A stretch of 64,000 nt of DNA from assembly GCA_031771865.1 (NCBI GenBank), contig JASISA010000042.1, forward strand, positions 2,349,501 through 2,413,500, in the 5' to 3' direction. Source of the DNA: Nothophaeocryptopus gaeumannii (taxonomy: Eukaryota > Ascomycota > Dothideomycetes > Mycosphaerellales > Mycosphaerellaceae). Shown here in pieces: positions 31,888 to 41,785 of this stretch. The stretch's first letter is position 1. Every line of letters starts with the position of its first letter. The translations under genes were made by a program, and so were the position numbers. The notes beneath the pieces were generated by a model. It was not told the DNA's origin, searched no databases, and saw only the letters and a program-made list of their open reading frames with translations.

Positions 31888-32916
31888 TGTGTTGCTGAGA
31901 TGGTAAGAGACACGAAGCCCGTGTCGTTGATGTGGTTGCTGGTGACTCTTTCGAGCTCAGCGACGACGATGATGACGACTGGGCCACTTCACCAAGTACG
32001 TTCCAGACACGATTCAATCGTGAACGCTCTAGGCTGCTGTCAGCCGAACGCTCCGGGCTCCATGAGTGTATGGACCTGTAGTTGACCTGAAAGTTGCGAT
32101 CAGCATCTGAACATATGTCCGTGCTCTGCACATCCATGTATGTGTGTATGTAGAGTCGACCGTGGCCAGTCGAACAGTGCACTCACAGCGCCAACGCAAC
32201 ACACTTTGCACCATTGTGCCGCACGTTGCATGCGTTACTCTCTGATGCTGCAACGTAAGACAGAGAGGGTTACTCACAGCCTGTCGATCGTCTTCGCCGC
32301 TCTTACCGCTTATCGCGGCGTCGCTAGGGCGGTATCAGTCATATCGCCTCGCGCCGTAACGCCCGGCCGCAATCCGTTTTCGCAGAAACTGCTTGTTCTT
32401 GATAAGATTGGTGTGACATAGAGACATCAAGATTCCTTCGTGTCGCATCATTTGCTTGCATTGGCACAGTCTTGTTGGCGTCAGTGCGCGAGTCGAAACC
32501 TGCAGGCGGGAGGTTGGGGAGAAGCTGCTCAGTCTCTCAGCACAGCTTTGATGACACGGCACAGCTCAGCGTGTTCAATCGAACGTGACAATGCTGAATC
32601 ATTTCCGCTAGGCATAGAAACAAAGCTACCCACATCGAGGACTAACTTACCAGTCTTCGCAAGAACTGCTCTCTGTGCAGCAGTCCTTCGCTCGCATGTG
32701 AAGACAATGAAGTGAACGAATCAAGATTGCAGTGACAAGCGACCGTGCGCCGTCACATGCAAATGGCCCAAAGCAGCGTTCCATACGCGCACTACGTCCT
32801 CCGGGTGTCCGAAAGTCCATTTCTTGGCATTGTTTACACTCTCTAACTCCTACACCTTCACACTTTGACGCGTAGTAATTCAACAACTACTGAACCGATT
32901 TGTCTATACTTTAAAC
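31888..32916. other. 1-kb intergenic region
   Basis: Between the C2H2 gene (minus) and a transposase relic (plus). Frames of 75-110 codons overlap on both strands without family resemblance. No repeat unit seen. Confidence 0.4.
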
Positions 32917-34113
32917 ATGAGTCCCTCCAACGTCCCTCTTGAACATCGTGCAGTCGCTGTCGCGTATTTCTTCGATCGTGGCATTGAGGTGGACGAGATT
33001 GCGACTAAGCTTGGGAGAAGCAAAGGAGCTATTCAACACCTTCTTACACGCGTCCAACGCAAATCACCAACCACAGACCTCTTGGATCTTCTTCAGTACC
33101 TTGAGAATCACCAACGAACCGGCCGTCCGCAACTCGCAGAGCCAGGGAGCGCCCTCTCACTCGCAATTCGACATGGAGCTACCCTCCACCCAGACGAATC
33201 TATTTACGTTGCTGCTACTCGAGAGGTACACAAGCACAAGAGGTTAGGTGAATTGGATCCGAATATTCAGACTCCAAAGAGGCAGCAGATCTATAATATC
33301 ACCCATTCTGAAGCCCACAACAAGGAAGATCCTCGAGAAGATTGACAGACTGCTTTGACAAGGAACAAAGCTATCAACAAGAATGAGCTTTCACAGGAGC
33401 ACTTGGAGGCAAGGGAACCATACTGTGGCATTGAGATTCCAATTTATTACCGTATTGAGGCTATTTTAGTCTGCTGTGATGAGAAAACCTTCCCTTTTGG
33501 AGGCTCTGCAGACAAGAGGGTTACTGTACCTCAAGGAGTCACTCCTTACAACGCACTGACACCTGTTCGCTTTACAAAAGAGGTCTGGGCAGCTGCCTGT
33601 GGTGATGATATCTCTATTATCCGGCCTATCATTATATGGGAAGTTGAACGCAAGGACTACAAAGGTCTACAAAATCAGGTAGATGAAACCAACCGCAAAG
33701 CCAAGGAGGTTGTCAACCAGCAAAGATACAGAGCCCAGCACGTTATCGGATCAGCAGAAAACGAGTCTTTCAACGCAGCCAACCGTGCTATTGATAGCCA
33801 CAACAAGAAGATCGCAGCTATCAAGAAGGAACGAAGAATGGACGGTATACCTGCCTCAGAAGATCCTGCAGATCTTGCACGCAAAACTCGGCTTACTATT
33901 GCACGCAAATCCCCTTACAAACCGGATTCAAAGCGTGTAAGCGACAAGCCTGGCCTTGACTTCGCATTTATGGCCTTTGTTATCTACATGAAGCACCTTT
34001 TCCCCTACTATCAGAAGATAAGGGCTGCCAATCCAGGGAGGAGGGTGGTCATCCAAGAGGACAATGGTCCGGGAACATGCATGAAGCTTCAGGGGTATTC
34101 TGCAGCTCCTTGA
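32917..34113 (+). pseudogene. DDE-type transposase, internal stop and 3'-truncated
   Basis: One frame runs 32917-34113 with a single TGA at 33343-33345 (a CGA-to-TGA change would explain it). The N-terminus is a helix-turn-helix (PLEHRAVAVAYFFDRG, DEIATKLGRSKGAIQHLLTRV), as in Tc1/mariner-like transposases. The catalytic part has VCCDEKTFPFGG (first Asp) and VIQEDNGPG (second Asp), separated by about 190 residues rich in Lys/Ala/Asn. The third acidic residue, expected about 35 residues after the EDN motif in a SPDLNPIE-type block, is absent: the frame ends 15 residues later (KLQGYSAAP). The element is therefore 3'-truncated, at about 34090. It belongs to a different family from the element at 27.0-28.4 kb. 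Confidence 0.75.
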
Positions 34114-34178
34114 CGTCGAGGTTGATGGTCCCTTGGGAGGGAAGCGGCAAGCGATCCCTTTGCTAACGCGCCGTGTCC

Positions 34179-34461
34179 TTCGCTAACGAAGCCTATCTGC
34201 ATACGGAGACGAGGGCAACGAGTCAGTCCATGGACAACTCACGGTTCAGAGTCCGATCGCGAGCCACGAGGTAAGAAGGTACTTCGAGTCAATCGAACCC
34301 CTCAACAAGATAGAGGACTTGGCGTACGAGGAGGCCCAGTGCTGCGGCGACGACGAGATCGTCGTTGCCATCGCGATGTGCAGATTAATCGATGAGGCCA
34401 TTTCGGCTCGGGATACACGGGCTGGCCGCAATCGTGAGTTCCTTTCTAAAACATGATGTGC
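34179..34461 (+). repeat. 283-base direct repeat, copy 1
   Basis: Begins CTTCGCTAACGAAGCC and aligns to copy 2 at an offset of 283 bases, including the intron branch-site region and the exon. The copy-2 acceptor (CCTAGCTGCA) is CCTATCTGCA here, so that splice site is lost in this copy. Confidence 0.6.
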
Positions 34462-34744
34462 TTCGCTGATAAGACCTAGCTGCATGTGGCGACGAGGTCA
34501 ATAGAGCAACCTATGCACGGCTTGCAGCCCAGAACCAGATCGTGAGCCGCCACGTCGATACACATTTCAACCCAGCGGAAGTAGTGGAGAAGATAGTGCG
34601 GCTAGTCTGTAGTGAGCTTCAGTACAGTTACGAAGACAACAACGCCGTCGCCCTCATCTTGTGCCGGGTAATTAACAAGGTCACTTTCGAGCGAGACGTT
34701 CGGATCTGCCGATCCCTTTTCGTGCTGCATGACTTGTGCCTTAG
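34462..34744 (+). repeat. 283-base direct repeat, copy 2
   Basis: Begins CTTCGCTGATAAGACC and is adjacent to copy 1. Similarity is clearest over the first 110 bases and at protein level over about 75 residues. The divergence indicates an old duplication. Confidence 0.6.
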
Positions 34745-34751
34745 CGTTTAA

Positions 34752-35101
34752 GCAATGCACTTGCTAGTTGTGTGTGATGGGGTTGTGGCTGTAGAAGATG
34801 ACTGGCGCAAGCGACAAGACGCAAGAAACTACCTTTCGTCTTTAACCTTCTTCTATCTTCGATCAGCATAATAAACATATCGAGTAGCTTGCTGTTTTTG
34901 TTTAGCGACATTGTTTTATCTTTGAAGAGTTGCGTATGAACCTGCCAGTGCGGACCTCCCTTCCACGGTCCTCGCAAACTCGCTGGTCTTCCTCGAATAA
35001 AGAGTCGATAAGCGCGCGATCCCGCGTGAACCTGAGCGTCTGTATCGCTCAGCACAACAGGCTAGCTCGTCGTTGCACTTGGCTCATCGTAAGCCGGCTT
35101 G
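34752..35101. other. Short intergenic region
   Basis: 350 bases between two convergent reading frames. Nothing recognised. Confidence 0.4.
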
Positions 35102-36130
35102 TCATCGGTCCAATAGCAAGGTTTCGTTTGACGGCCACCGAGAGCCGGTAATGCGAGAAGAAACAAACGGTGAAGTGATAGGATTGAATGCAATGGATGG
35201 GCGGATCGCAGACACCCCGTCTTTGACAATGACACGACACCCAGTTACATCGCAAAACACAGGCTTCATCAACCCCCTCGTTTCCGGGTCAGCAGCCGGC
35301 GCTCCAGGTTGCGTATGGAGCAGCCTAAGTCGCACGTCCTTCACGTTGCAGAGCTTCCTCTTGTACCTCTGCCGCAGCAAGAGCCTGCGGCGGTGGGCAG
35401 CGGCTAGCGCATCCTGCACCCGCTGCTCCCTGCGTCGATGGGGCAGCGGACGTAGCGCTCTCCGCCACCGCGCGAAACCCCGACTGAAGCCCTCGAGGGA
35501 TTCCAGCCTCGTCGCGCGACCTGTTCCCGCTTGCTCCAATTTCCTGGCAATGAGGGCCATGAATCGCCATTGACAGCGCCGCGCAAAGTCCTGCTCCCCC
35601 TTCCACACCTCATTTTCGAACAGCCTCCAGAATGGCGCAATGTCATCGGGCAGTCCTGGACAGCCGGTGTTGGGTAACACTGCCCATCGTTGAGGCCAGA
35701 ATGGCAAGTCGCGAACCACGCCTGGCGGCCACGGTCGGCGTAACGGTTGCGGGCGACCCCCGAGCGCAGATGCCTTGTCGGCAGCAGCTATCGAGATAGC
35801 GTAGAGGTGTCGTGTTCGCTTGGGTTCAAGGCCCGTCTCCATCTCCCCGGCCGTCCCCTTGCGAGTAGCTAGGTCGAACCTGAACTGGCTATTACAGCGC
35901 CGAGCGAACTCCCTTACGCCCTCGTGGACCTCGTTGTCAAAGAAGGGCCAGGACTGGGCAATGTCATCAGGTAAACCTGGATAGCCAGTGGCGGGCACTA
36001 ATGCCCATCGCTGCGGCCAGAAAGCGAGGTTGCGGTCTACCACAGGCGGCCAGAGCCGGCGTACGGCTTGCGGGCCGACAGCGTGGAGTGGTGGGCCAGC
36101 GACTGCTGGCGGGGATCTGGAGGCAGGCAT
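35102..36130 (-). CDS. Hypothetical protein with two internal repeats (WPPxVxR...FWPQRW module)
   Basis: Single open frame of 342 residues. Two copies of a module of about 67 residues occupy residues 24-91 and 131-197. Shared landmarks are WPPxVxRxLxFWPQRWAxxP, then TGxPGLPDDIA, then FxNEVxxGxxxFARRC. They are separated by a linker containing RHLYAISIAAADKASAL. The remainder is Arg-rich (GFARWRRALRPLPHRRREQ) and ends in RLLHTQPGAPAADPETRG and a low-confidence tail that may be intronic. No family recognised. The conserved Trp, Cys and acidic residues of the repeats suggest a genuine fold rather than low complexity. It lies in the transposon-rich island next to another gene that also arose by internal duplication. 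Confidence 0.5.
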   Translation of the reverse strand: MPASRSPPAVAGPPLHAVGPQAVRRLWPPVVDRNLAFWPQRWALVPATGYPGLPDDIAQSWPFFDNEVHEGVREFARRCNSQFRFDLATRKGTAGEMETGLEPKRTRHLYAISIAAADKASALGGRPQPLRRPWPPGVVRDLPFWPQRWAVLPNTGCPGLPDDIAPFWRLFENEVWKGEQDFARRCQWRFMALIARKLEQAGTGRATRLESLEGFSRGFARWRRALRPLPHRRREQRVQDALAAAHRRRLLLRQRYKRKLCNVKDVRLRLLHTQPGAPAADPETRGLMKPVFCDVTGCRVIVKDGVSAIRPSIAFNPITSPFVSSRITGSRWPSNETLLLDR

Positions 36131-36977
36131 GATTGCTTCCAGAGTCAGAGCGAAACGTGGTTGGGGTGACGTCAGCCGAAGCGGAGGGGTTTCGCGTCGC
36201 AGCCAGTAGTCGGTTGCGGAGTGACAGAGTCGCCGGCAGACGAATATATATCTCGCCTGACAGTGACAGGCGGAGGGGGCTCAGCGGAGTCAGCTTCCAG
36301 CCCAGGCATCATCTCTCGGTTTCGGTGCATCGACTCCAATCGATGCTGCGCCTCCATCTCGCCTCAGCACAGCGGGACATGTGCGATGAGCGACAGCCAA
36401 TTGAGGATGCGGCGTAGTGGCCTCGCAGTTGGGAGACACATGCTGGCTGCGGCACAGCACCGCGGCGTCGGCTTCTGAGGAACTTCATGGCGAGCAATGT
36501 GTGCCAATCGACGCTCGACCCAAGTTGAATTGCGGCGGAACGAGCGGCACCCGCTCTGGGATCACCGGCTCGAGAGAGTTGGAATCTGCGGCGTAGCAAG
36601 ATCGATTGGTGGGCGAAGATGGACCGCGGAGAACGTGAAATCGGCGGCGTGTTGGCTTCTGCATCGATTGGTGCCCTCTTCATCTTGCTGCCTTGTGCGT
36701 GTAGAGGAGGTGCCAGATGTTGCGGTCGTGCTGAGACCTGTCATGGAGGGAAGCCCGCACGAGGTGCTCAGGCGGAGAGCAGTGGACCGTACGCTGAGCG
36801 TGCGTGCATGTTGTCAACGGAGAGGGTAGTACGGAGCGGAACGAATGCCAGTGCGATAACAGCCCAACCCCAGCAGCATTAAAGCACGACGAGATGGGTG
36901 CGACCTGTGTAGGAGGAAGAAGTCAACGGACGATATGGACGGAGAGCTGAGCGTCGTGAAGTCGGGGGTGACGGGCG

Positions 36978-37304
36978 TTACCGCCGCGCATCTCGATCGG
37001 GGCGGCGCCAAACCCGATCGGGCCTCCCCTGTCGACAGAGTACGGAGTACTTCCGTTGCGACATGGCCTCCTCCTCCGCCTCCTCCTCCTCCTCCTCCTC
37101 CTCCTCCTCCATGTCCGATTCTTCGACCTCTTCAGCATCGTTCGACTCACCAGACTGGTCTTCATCGGCGTTCTCGGTCTCAGTTTCGGCTTCATCGAGA
37201 TCCTTGGAGCAATCGCCGCACAGCATGTCCAGTCCTCCGGGCTTTGCTCGAACCCAGCCTGATGAGGTGGTGCCATTGAGAGGGCAGTTCATTCCGAAGC
37301 GCAA
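36978..37304 (-). CDS. Possible small acidic protein (Glu-rich, with CGDC motif)
   Basis: 108 codons: MNCPLNGTTSSGWVRAKPGG, LDMLCGDCSKDLDEAETE, then about 35 residues almost entirely Glu/Asp/Ser encoded by the microsatellite. The N-terminal part looks plausible as protein, but no donor or acceptor or family confirms it. Treat as a possible gene only. Confidence 0.25.
   Translation of the reverse strand: MRFGMNCPLNGTTSSGWVRAKPGGLDMLCGDCSKDLDEAETETENADEDQSGESNDAEEVEESDMEEEEEEEEEEAEEEAMSQRKYSVLCRQGRPDRVWRRPDRDARR
37068..37110 (+). repeat. CTC/TCC trinucleotide microsatellite
   Basis: 43 bases of nearly uninterrupted TCC units with one G substitution near 37078; encodes a poly-Glu run on the minus strand. 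Confidence 0.9.
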
Positions 37305-38022
37305 TCATGCTCTCTCGACTCTAACTAAACCCTCCACATGAGTCTATCAAATCTGCCCTCGTGACCACAGCTCATGGTAGCATCGTTTGAGAGCGGCCAT
37401 GGTACATATTGTCAGCTACGTATCTGCTAAAATTTCCCACCCTATCGTCGCCGAGTCCGAAGACCAACAGAGCTTCCGCCGCCTCAAGATTGCAGCTGGG
37501 GTGCATAATGCCGCTGCTTTCATGTGCCTGGCCTTCCACTGACAACCACACGCCGCGCCGGCCAATAAACAACACTGAAAGCGGCCGCGATAGGGCATCT
37601 CTTGCATGATACGGATCTTCCCGATGAATGTGTTGTTGCCTGTGTCAGCCAGCAAGTCCGAAACTCATGTGCCAGACCTGCCATGTGAGTCGTCGATGCT
37701 GTGTCCAATGGCGAGCTACAAGCAACCTCACGAATTGTGGGTGACACTGCCTGGGAGCTATGGCCTGCTCGACTTTCATGCAGCCTCTATTCGATCTGCC
37801 ACCTCACCGGTTAAGAATGATCCACATGCAAGATTTACAGCACGTGAGCCAGGCGACAGTTGACGTCTTCTCACGGAGCAGATCTGCTTAGCCAGAGTAC
37901 CACGAATCTGCTGATTTCGATAATAGTACTCATGTCTCAAGGATCACTTCTAAGACTTTACGTCATCACTTCCTCACCTTACTTCAGGTCTGACCATTGC
38001 CTTCTTGGATCATAAAAACACA

Positions 38023-39018
38023 CTATTCACCAAATAATGCTGTGCTAACTAAAATCTGGCCGAGGCTGAGCGATTTATTCTCTCTGCGAATATGCAGCAC
38101 TGCCATCACGACCACACCAATGGCCGCAGAAAACACCACAGCTAAGCTGGCGGCCTCTTTGGGGTGGACCCACCCGACATTGCCATGCGCAGCACTCACA
38201 GCAAACATTGCAAAATCGAATACTCCATGGTATCCAACTGCAGCGCCAAGGACCTGCCAAAGGTGCAGTGCCTCTCCCCGAACGTCTCTGCGGATCATCT
38301 TGCAGGCAATGAGGCATCCAGAAAGGCCATGCGCAGTCGCGCCAATCAGCATACGTTCGCAGACCGTCAGCACCAGCATTCGAAGACTCTCGTTCCTGGC
38401 AGTGTAGATGAAGCCGATGTTCTCGACCGAGCTGAAGCCTAGTGTGGCGACGATGGCGATCTCGAGATATTTCTGCTCTTTTAATACTCCGCCGTGCCAG
38501 CAACGGGCCAAAACCATCGTGAGGTACTTCATCGCTTCTTCGACTAGCCCGGCTACTCCGAAACAGAACACCAGCAGGAAGGCGAAGTACTGTTTCCTCA
38601 ATGCCATATCGGCACGATGCTCCTTCTCGGCTTGAGAGATCTCGTTCAGGCTGGTTCGCGTGAACTCAGCGAGATAGTCTTCAGCTTCTGCACCGAAGAA
38701 CAGCTTTGCAAGGATCTGGCTGAGCACTGTTTGAGCTGCTGCCACGGCAGCCAGGCCAATCGTCGCCGTTCCAAGGAAGGTCCAGATCAGTACGGAGAGT
38801 CGAGCGCCGCTCTTCACATACCTCCTGATAATCTCATACGGAAGGTACAGGACGACAGCCGACCCATAGATGACTCGACATGTCTCCGGTGGGTACTGGT
38901 GCCAGTATGGTACAATGAGCCCGAGGAGAAAAAAGGGTACTCCTTTCCGAATGTGAATCTCATGCGGGATCTTGATTGTAATCCAGTTGGTGCCCTGGCT
39001 TGCGTCGTGTCTCTCCAT
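38023..39018 (-). CDS. PrsW-like intramembrane glutamic protease
   Basis: Intronless, 331 residues, about eight hydrophobic segments. It carries the motifs of the PrsW/CPBP-related glutamic membrane protease family: GLVEEAMKYL (two Glu and Lys), GFSSVENIGFIY (Glu-Asn), ATAHGLSGCLIACKM (His-Gly) and YHGVFDFAMF (His...Asp/Phe). All four polar motif sets are kept inside membrane helices in the expected order, so activity is plausible. In bacteria PrsW cleaves an anti-sigma factor; fungal homologues have no established substrate. The N-terminal WITIKIPHEIHIRKGVPFFLLG has no signal peptide-like cleavage site. Confidence 0.75.
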   Translation of the reverse strand: MERHDASQGTNWITIKIPHEIHIRKGVPFFLLGLIVPYWHQYPPETCRVIYGSAVVLYLPYEIIRRYVKSGARLSVLIWTFLGTATIGLAAVAAAQTVLSQILAKLFFGAEAEDYLAEFTRTSLNEISQAEKEHRADMALRKQYFAFLLVFCFGVAGLVEEAMKYLTMVLARCWHGGVLKEQKYLEIAIVATLGFSSVENIGFIYTARNESLRMLVLTVCERMLIGATAHGLSGCLIACKMIRRDVRGEALHLWQVLGAAVGYHGVFDFAMFAVSAAHGNVGWVHPKEAASLAVVFSAAIGVVVMAVLHIRRENKSLSLGQILVSTALFGE

Positions 39019-39429
39019 GCTTGGTTAAAGGTATGTTGTAGTGCGAGTCTTTTGTGGAATTCTTGTCTCTTCAGAATACATCTCTCCGCTGCAATTCACC
39101 GTCTATATATCTTTATGGCTGCCTTGCGTGGCTGTTGCGGCGGGAATCGGGAAGGATTTAGCTGAGCCTCAGCCATCTTAGCCGCCAATTGAATTGCCGT
39201 ATTCGTATTTCAGCAGCTGGCAGGACGATTATCATGGAGACATGGACGGACATATGCGTCTTTCCGTGAGAGTTGCTGTTCAATGATTGCATAGACCATC
39301 ACTGCCACACAGTCAGCATCGCGATCACGACATTCATACAACCTGACACATCAAGACGTTCAACCTTCCCATTTGTCGAGAGAGCTCACAGATCAAACAC
39401 ATCTATACATCTCTATCATCTGTATCAAT
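39019..39429. other. Intergenic
   Basis: PrsW-like promoter region and 3' flank of the NADH dehydrogenase gene. The sequence is AT-rich with CACA and CATC runs (39290-39470), as in fungal 5' leaders. No gene. Confidence 0.4.
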
Positions 39430-40782
39430 CTACCACTTCCTCGCAATGTCCCTCCCACCAACCCAATTAAACATCCAACTAATTCCAATCATAATTGTCC
39501 TTCTCCAGCTCCTCGGCCAGTGGAAAATATTTCCTGACCTCCAAGCCAACCACGCAGATTGACCTGTCCATTCTTCCTGACCCCCCATCACGCCGTCGTG
39601 GTGACCAAGATACGCCAGATTCGGTTTTGGGCCATACTCGAAGGGTTTTGCAGCATTCTCGTTGTCGGCATTGAGCGTTTTGGCGAGGTATTGAGCTTTC
39701 TGAACGGCGACTTCTGCGAGGGTGGGGAGCGTATATCCTTCGATGTCTGCTGAATCGCCCAGAGCATAGACATGATCGAAGGGCTCCTCGCTCTCCTTGA
39801 GAACTCGAAGACGACGATCCGTCGCCAATCGTTTCAACCCTTTCCCTTCCTTCTTCACCCCCTCCAAACTCTCCACTAGAGGGTTCGTCGCATTCCCAGT
39901 CGCCCAAACCAACATCCCAAATCGAATCTCGCCATGTTCCTTCGTCGTCAAACTCCCTCCCTCGACTTTTTGAATATGACTCTCCGTCTCCACCTTCACG
40001 CCCCGATCTAACAGCTTCTTGAGCGCATACTCCCCCAATCTCTCATCGAAATTTCCCAAGATCGCAGGCGCGACATCGTGAATCTGGATCGACAGCTTTC
40101 CGTCCAAATGAGGATAAACGTGTCGAAGATCTTCGTTCCAACAATCCCATAATTCGGCTGTAGCTTCGATTCCTATGGCTCCTCCGCCTACGATGACGAT
40201 GCGGAGGATGTCCCGGATTTGGGTGTCGGTGAGGCCGAGCATTGAGGCTGCGTCGAGCATTTCGAGAAGACGCTGTTGGATTTTGCGGGCATCGTCTGTG
40301 GTGCGGAGGAAGTTGGAGTGCTCCCTTGCGCCGGGTGTTCCGAAGGTTTGGATGTCGCAGCCGGGGGCGAGGATGAGGATGTCATATTTGACAGTGAAGG
40401 GGTGTGAGGTCAGGTGGGTTTCCGCGAGGTCTGATACTGAGGGAGTACAGTGGAGAGTCTTGCCGGAGAAGTCGATGGATTCGACAGTGGCTTTGTGGTA
40501 TTGAAGGGAGGGGAGGCGGTTGCGGCGGAGGATGGGTTCTTCGGCGAGGCTGTTAATTATCATCAGTATCGAGTCGTAAAGATATGTGGAAAGAATTCTA
40601 ATTATTGGAGCTTACCGGAAGTTGAACAAGCCTGCTGCTGCACTTGCGAGGAGAGGCGTGTATTGTACTGTTCGAATGGGCGATATCACGACAACGTTGT
40701 ATTTGGCGATTGAGAGGGACTGGGCCAGTGTGAAACCTGCCCATCCGCTGCCGATGATGGCTATGGTCGGCTTGGATGCCAT
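39430..40782 (-). CDS. Type II NADH dehydrogenase / AIF-like FAD oxidoreductase
   Basis: Two exons, 40782-40616 and 40549-39430 (428 residues), junction FNF-R-LAEEPILRR. The FAD-binding Rossmann motif is at the N-terminus (AIIGSGWAGFTLAQSL). VVVISPIRTVQYTPLLASAAAG and YDILILAPGC follow. The second (NADH-binding) motif is IVIVGGGAIGIEATAEL, and HVYALGDSAD is the FAD-contacting GD motif. These define the NDH-2 family (yeast Ndi1/Nde1), which passes electrons from NADH to quinone without pumping protons. No mitochondrial presequence precedes the Rossmann fold and the protein is shorter than Ndi1 (513), so it may be a cytosolic AIF/FSP1-like relative. The C-terminal helix SWRRTIMIGISWMFNWVGG could anchor it to a membrane. 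Confidence 0.85.
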
Positions 40783-41785
40783 GGTATGTGTGTCGTGAAC
40801 TTCAAAAGTCTTGACCAGGGAAGCGTTCGAATGTAGTACAAACTTCTGCTGTTTTACTCTAGACTATTCCACCATCTTTCTCCATGGACTTTCAAGTAGA
40901 TGCAAACGATCTTGAATACCTGCATTAGTCCAAGTTCACTGCGTCTGATAGTGACCTGACAGTACCCAGAGAGGCAAGGACAGCGTACGGGTAGCTTGAG
41001 TTTAAAACGCCTCTATCATACGCATAGAAGGCTGTTCTCTTAGCTCGAATATCGTCGTAGTCTTTGCTGCGGCTATTGCGCTTGCGAAGCTGGAAGATTT
41101 TTAGACCTCTAACTTATTATAGTTATGATGGTTACAGTCTCGAACAGATGTAGCGCTGTTTCTACCGTTAAGACGAAGGACCAGATAATCTCTCCGACTT
41201 GCTGCTTTGTACGATAGGCTGTCCACGGTATCCGTAGCGTGGTAAGCTATACTCTTTCGAGATTGCCCTTCGAGAGATCAACAAACAGCGCTCGTACTAG
41301 TACTGCCGGTCTCCGATGATAATAGTCAGTGCGTTCGGAACTGGTAACGCTGTCTCAAGGGCCGTGTTCCCCTCAGCCACCCCGTGAACGCTACTGAGCG
41401 CCAGATAAGGGCTATAGATTTGTTTTCTTGCATTGATCGATGTGATCGTGTTTGACGTCACGAATGTACATGTCGACATGGGTGCCGCTTCGATCCCGCA
41501 CTGCATCCGCATGTACGTTTTATCAGCATATTTGTTCTTTACCGAATAGACCTTTGGATGTTTTGTTTTGAAAGCGATGCAGTCTGAAACTCTTCTCAGA
41601 ACTAGAGTCTCGCCCACCATGATCGACAACGCATCCTGCAGCTGCCCGTGATGGGCACCGCTATTGGTGGCCTCATGCTACACGAAAGAGGGACCCACTA
41701 GCCGTCCCGTCTTTGAGCGCACTTCAGCTCCTCGTACTACACCCTCTCACTCTGGCGGCTTGAAAGCGTCTGCAATACCGCCGAT
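40783..41785. other. 1-kb intergenic region, partly AT-rich
   Basis: Between the divergent NADH dehydrogenase and P450 genes. 41.05-41.65 kb looks compositionally degraded (TA-rich patches); a minus-strand frame at 41297-41629 has no family resemblance. It may contain an old repeat remnant that I cannot name. Confidence 0.35.

Larger units (their letters stand above)
34179..34751 (+). pseudogene. Gene fragment built of two tandem homologous exons
   Basis: Two coding segments, about 34190-34433 and 34480-34751, are joined by an intron with GTGAGT donor, GCTGAT branch and CCTAG acceptor. Both translate to the same kind of unit: AYGDEGNESVHGQLTVQSP...ASHEVRRYFESIEPLNKIEDLAYEEAQCC and ACGDEVNRATYARLAAQNQ...SRHVDTHFNPAEVVEKIVRLVCSELQYS. 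In each, two helices follow (AIAMCRLIDEA / ALILCRVINKV). No start codon precedes the first copy; sequence immediately upstream belongs to the truncated transposase. The gene is therefore probably 5'-truncated, and its upstream exons are lost or outside recognisable frames. The domain is not one I recognise. Confidence 0.45.
36131..38022. other. 1.9-kb region without a confident gene
   Basis: Contains a CTC microsatellite and, on its minus strand, a 108-codon acidic frame (36978-37304). Other frames overlap on both strands without support. The 36.9-37.0 kb part is CG-rich and not RIP-like. Confidence 0.4.

Noticed and set aside
38617..39165. 182-codon plus-strand frame
   Set aside because: Antisense shadow of the PrsW-like gene.
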